From NCBI GenBank assembly GCA_027352645.1, contig DAIEIL010000033.1, forward strand, positions 1 through 7,879: a DNA stretch of 7,879 nucleotides, in the 5' to 3' direction. Below, piece by piece: positions 6,529-7,879 of the stretch; the stretch's first letter is position 1, and each line of letters begins with the position of its first letter. The DNA is from Rhodobiaceae bacterium (GTDB lineage: Bacteria; Pseudomonadota; Alphaproteobacteria; Parvibaculales; Parvibaculaceae). Under the pieces are notes generated by a model, which was given only the letters and a program-made list of their open reading frames with translations, made no database searches and was not told the DNA's origin. The translations under genes were made by a program, and so were the position numbers.

Positions 6529-6558
6529 CTTGACCGACAATCTGAATCATAGTTCATT
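6529..6558 (+). promoter_or_regulatory. Candidate promoter of the TetR-desaturase operon
   Basis: CTTGAC at 6529-6534 exactly matches the alphaproteobacterial -35 pattern. The -10 at 17-18 bases (GTTCAT or TTCATT, 6552-6558) is weak, about 3 of 6. Transcription would start near 6565, a few bases before the GGAGG at 6573-6577. The site-2 palindrome covers the -10 region, which would suit repression. Confidence 0.35.
6543..6556. promoter_or_regulatory. Operator-like imperfect palindrome, site 2 (best)
   Basis: TGAATCATAGTTCA fits TGAAC-N4-GTTCA at 9 of 10 arm positions. It overlaps the candidate -10 region of the TetR promoter, the usual position of a TetR-family autoregulatory operator. The pattern resembles what I remember of the DesT operator in Pseudomonas (TGAAC-N4-GTTGA core). 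A further, weaker version (CGAATGGAGGTTCA, 8 of 10) lies at 6568-6581 over the ribosome binding site. Confidence 0.4.
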
Positions 6559-6585
6559 CTTGTAACTCGAATGGAGGTTCACGCT

Positions 6586-7257
6586 TTGGCCTATAGACGC
6601 ACCGATTCCGTTGCCGCCCGGCTCGCCGATACGCGGCGGCATATCCTGAACGCGGCTCGCGAGCTTGTCGCCGAAGGCGGATTCGCCGCCGCGCAGATGA
6701 CCGAGGTCGCGCGCAAGGCGGGCGTCGCCACGGGCACGCTCTATCGCTACTTCCCCTCCAAGGAAGAACTCTGCCGTCAGGTTTTCCGCGAGGTTTCGGC
6801 CCGTGAGATGAATGTACTGGCGGGCATCGCGCAGGGCCCCGGCACGGCATCGGCAAGACTTGAATCTGTATTGCGTACCTTCGCCACCCGCGCCGTGCGC
6901 GGCCGCAGGCTGGCCTTTGCGCTGCTGGCGGAACCCGTCGATGTCGGCCTCGCCGAGGAGCGCGCCCGCTTCCGCCGCACCCATGGCGAGATCTTCAGCG
7001 GCATCCTCGAAGAAGGCATTGCATCGGGCGAATTTCCCGCGCGGGATGTTAAAGTGACGGCCGCCTGTATCGCCGGCGCCATTCCGACGGCGCTGATCGG
7101 CCCGCTTGCCCCCGAATCCCACGAACTCGATGAAAAGGGCGAGAAGGTCGTCGACGAGATCATGACCTTCTGCCTCGCAGGCGTCGGCCTGCTCCAACCG
7201 CGTATCAAAGTGAAGTCGCCAGAGCCCAGAATTGGCGAACCGAGGATCAGAGCATGA
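6586..7257 (+). CDS. TetR/AcrR-family transcriptional regulator (TTG start)
   Basis: This is a 223-residue TetR-type repressor. The N-terminal DNA-binding domain spans about residues 12-60. Helix-turn-helix residues are about 36-55 (AQMTEVARKAGVATGTLYRY), followed by the hallmark FPSKEELC. The C-terminal ligand and dimer domain (70-205) is all-helical by composition and diverged, so the ligand is unknown. I place the start at TTG 6586 because GGAGG (6573-6577) lies 8 bases before it and the product then begins MAYRRTDSVAARL, an N-terminus I recall from other TetR proteins. The in-frame ATG at 6571 contains that GGAGG within its own codons and has no Shine-Dalgarno of its own. The stop TGA overlaps the desaturase ATG (ATGA at 7254-7257), implying translational coupling. 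It probably regulates itself and the desaturase, and possibly the divergent MFS gene. Confidence 0.9.
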   Translation: MAYRRTDSVAARLADTRRHILNAARELVAEGGFAAAQMTEVARKAGVATGTLYRYFPSKEELCRQVFREVSAREMNVLAGIAQGPGTASARLESVLRTFATRAVRGRRLAFALLAEPVDVGLAEERARFRRTHGEIFSGILEEGIASGEFPARDVKVTAACIAGAIPTALIGPLAPESHELDEKGEKVVDEIMTFCLAGVGLLQPRIKVKSPEPRIGEPRIRA

Positions 7258-7879
7258 TAAGTGCCAGCGAACTCCTGACGCCCGCCCAGCTTTCCATCGT
7301 TCGCGCCCGCTCCGACTGGCGCGGCCTTTGGTGCGTCGCCCATGCCTGGGGCGTGATTTTCGGCTCCATGGCGCTTTTCGTCTGGTTCCCCAATCCGGTG
7401 ACCTTCCTCGTCGCCGTGGCGTTGATCGGCGCGCGCCAGCTCGGCCTGGCGATCCTGATGCATGACGGCGCGCATGGCGTCCTCTGCCACAATCCGAAGC
7501 TCAATAATTTCCTCAGCCAATGGCTCTGCGCCTATCCGATGATGGCGGAGACGGGCGCCTATCGCCGCTATCACCTGAAGCATCACGCCCATACGCAGCA
7601 GGCCGAAGACCCGGACCTCGTCCTCTCCGCGCCCTTCCCGATCACGAAGTCCAGCTTCCGCCGCAAGATGATCCGCGACCTCACCGGACAGACGGGTTAT
7701 CAGCAGCGCAAGGCGCAGATCCTGAATGCGCTTGGACGCCCGGACTGGCCGCTCGAGCGGCGCCTTCGCAATTATTGGTCGAAACTTGGCCGCGCCACGA
7801 TCTGCCAGCTCGTCATCTTCGCGATCCTCGCCGCGACCGGTCACTGGTATCTCTATTTCGCGCTCTGGCTCCTCCCCTT
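7254..7879 (+). CDS. Membrane fatty acid desaturase (partial, runs off the end)
   Basis: This gene begins with ATG at 7254 and stays open to the last base: 208 codons plus 2 bases, with no stop in the window. GAGGA at 7242-7246 lies 7 bases before the start. The protein begins MISASELLTPAQL and has hydrophobic helices at about 28-45 and 49-69. The first histidine box of membrane desaturases is HDGAH (70-74, HxxxH) and the second is HLKHH (107-111, HxxHH), followed by THT-like AHTQQAEDPDL. The third box (HxxHH) would lie beyond the window. These histidines bind a di-iron centre that uses O2 and electrons to introduce a double bond into an acyl chain. Acyl-lipid or acyl-CoA use cannot be decided; related hydroxylases share the boxes. 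Its overlap with the TetR gene suggests regulated control of membrane unsaturation. Confidence 0.9.
   Translation, partial: MISASELLTPAQLSIVRARSDWRGLWCVAHAWGVIFGSMALFVWFPNPVTFLVAVALIGARQLGLAILMHDGAHGVLCHNPKLNNFLSQWLCAYPMMAETGAYRRYHLKHHAHTQQAEDPDLVLSAPFPITKSSFRRKMIRDLTGQTGYQQRKAQILNALGRPDWPLERRLRNYWSKLGRATICQLVIFAILAATGHWYLYFALWLLP

Larger units (their letters stand above)
6296..6585. promoter_or_regulatory. Divergent control region between MFS and TetR genes
   Basis: This 290-base stretch has no credible gene of its own. The part next to the MFS gene is G+C-rich. The part from about 6420 to 6570 is distinctly AT-richer, as expected of promoters. It holds the candidate TetR promoter and operator-like sites listed separately. 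Other symmetric sequences are TCTTCGAAGA (6504-6513, perfect 10-base palindrome), CTTCGT/ACGAAG arms (6466-6471 and 6483-6488) and CAGAA/TTCTG arms (6431-6435 and 6442-6446). I found no convincing promoter for the MFS direction. Confidence 0.6.

Noticed and set aside
6296..6550. 85-codon N-terminal extension of the MFS gene
   Set aside because: It covers the divergent control region, lacks membrane segments and is absent from the family; ATG 6295 gives the normal start.
6777..7844. Minus-strand open frame of 355 codons opposite TetR and desaturase
   Set aside because: The plus strand encodes clear TetR and desaturase motifs with good ribosome binding sites; this frame shows none.

Overview
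The window looks like a chromosomal segment of a high-G+C alphaproteobacterium. Most genes are strongly GC-biased at third codon positions. There are extragenic palindromes of the kind common in this class (the type that reads as W-I-P-A-F-A-G-M-T when translated), a plant-type glutamate-cysteine ligase, and the rsmE, gshA and ubiA neighbourhood that I recall from several alphaproteobacteria. I cannot fix the genus; a Hyphomicrobiales/Parvibaculum-like organism is a guess.

Layout. The window opens with the last 57 codons of tldD (+). It converges 3 bases later on a small, AT-richer orphan gene for a membrane-anchored protein (-). A paired inverted-repeat element (566-647) separates the orphan from a VOC/glyoxalase-fold gene (-). 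A second paired element (1077-1166) separates that gene from gshA (-), which has a good promoter of its own in front of it. rsmE (-) follows, and is divergent from a Nudix hydrolase (+) that lies 4 bases ahead of ubiA (+). ubiA meets a convergent MFS exporter (-) with the two stop codons sharing a CTAG. A 290-base divergent control region then leads to a TetR-family regulator (+), whose stop overlaps the ATG of a membrane fatty acid desaturase (+) cut off by the window end.

Function. The left and central parts are housekeeping: glutathione synthesis, 16S rRNA methylation and ubiquinone prenylation. The right part (MFS exporter, TetR, desaturase) looks like a small regulated module. The regulator and desaturase are translationally coupled. 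The control region carries three imperfect palindromes of the form TGAAY-N4-GTTCA, resembling the operator I remember for the Pseudomonas TetR-type desaturase regulator DesT. The TetR gene probably starts at a TTG placed behind a perfect GGAGG.

I see no CRISPR array, phage, insertion sequence, tRNA or rRNA, and no clear candidate for an entirely new system. The most useful leads are the TetR/desaturase control region, the TTG start, the modular repeats (including one apparent internal-deletion derivative) and the orphan membrane protein.
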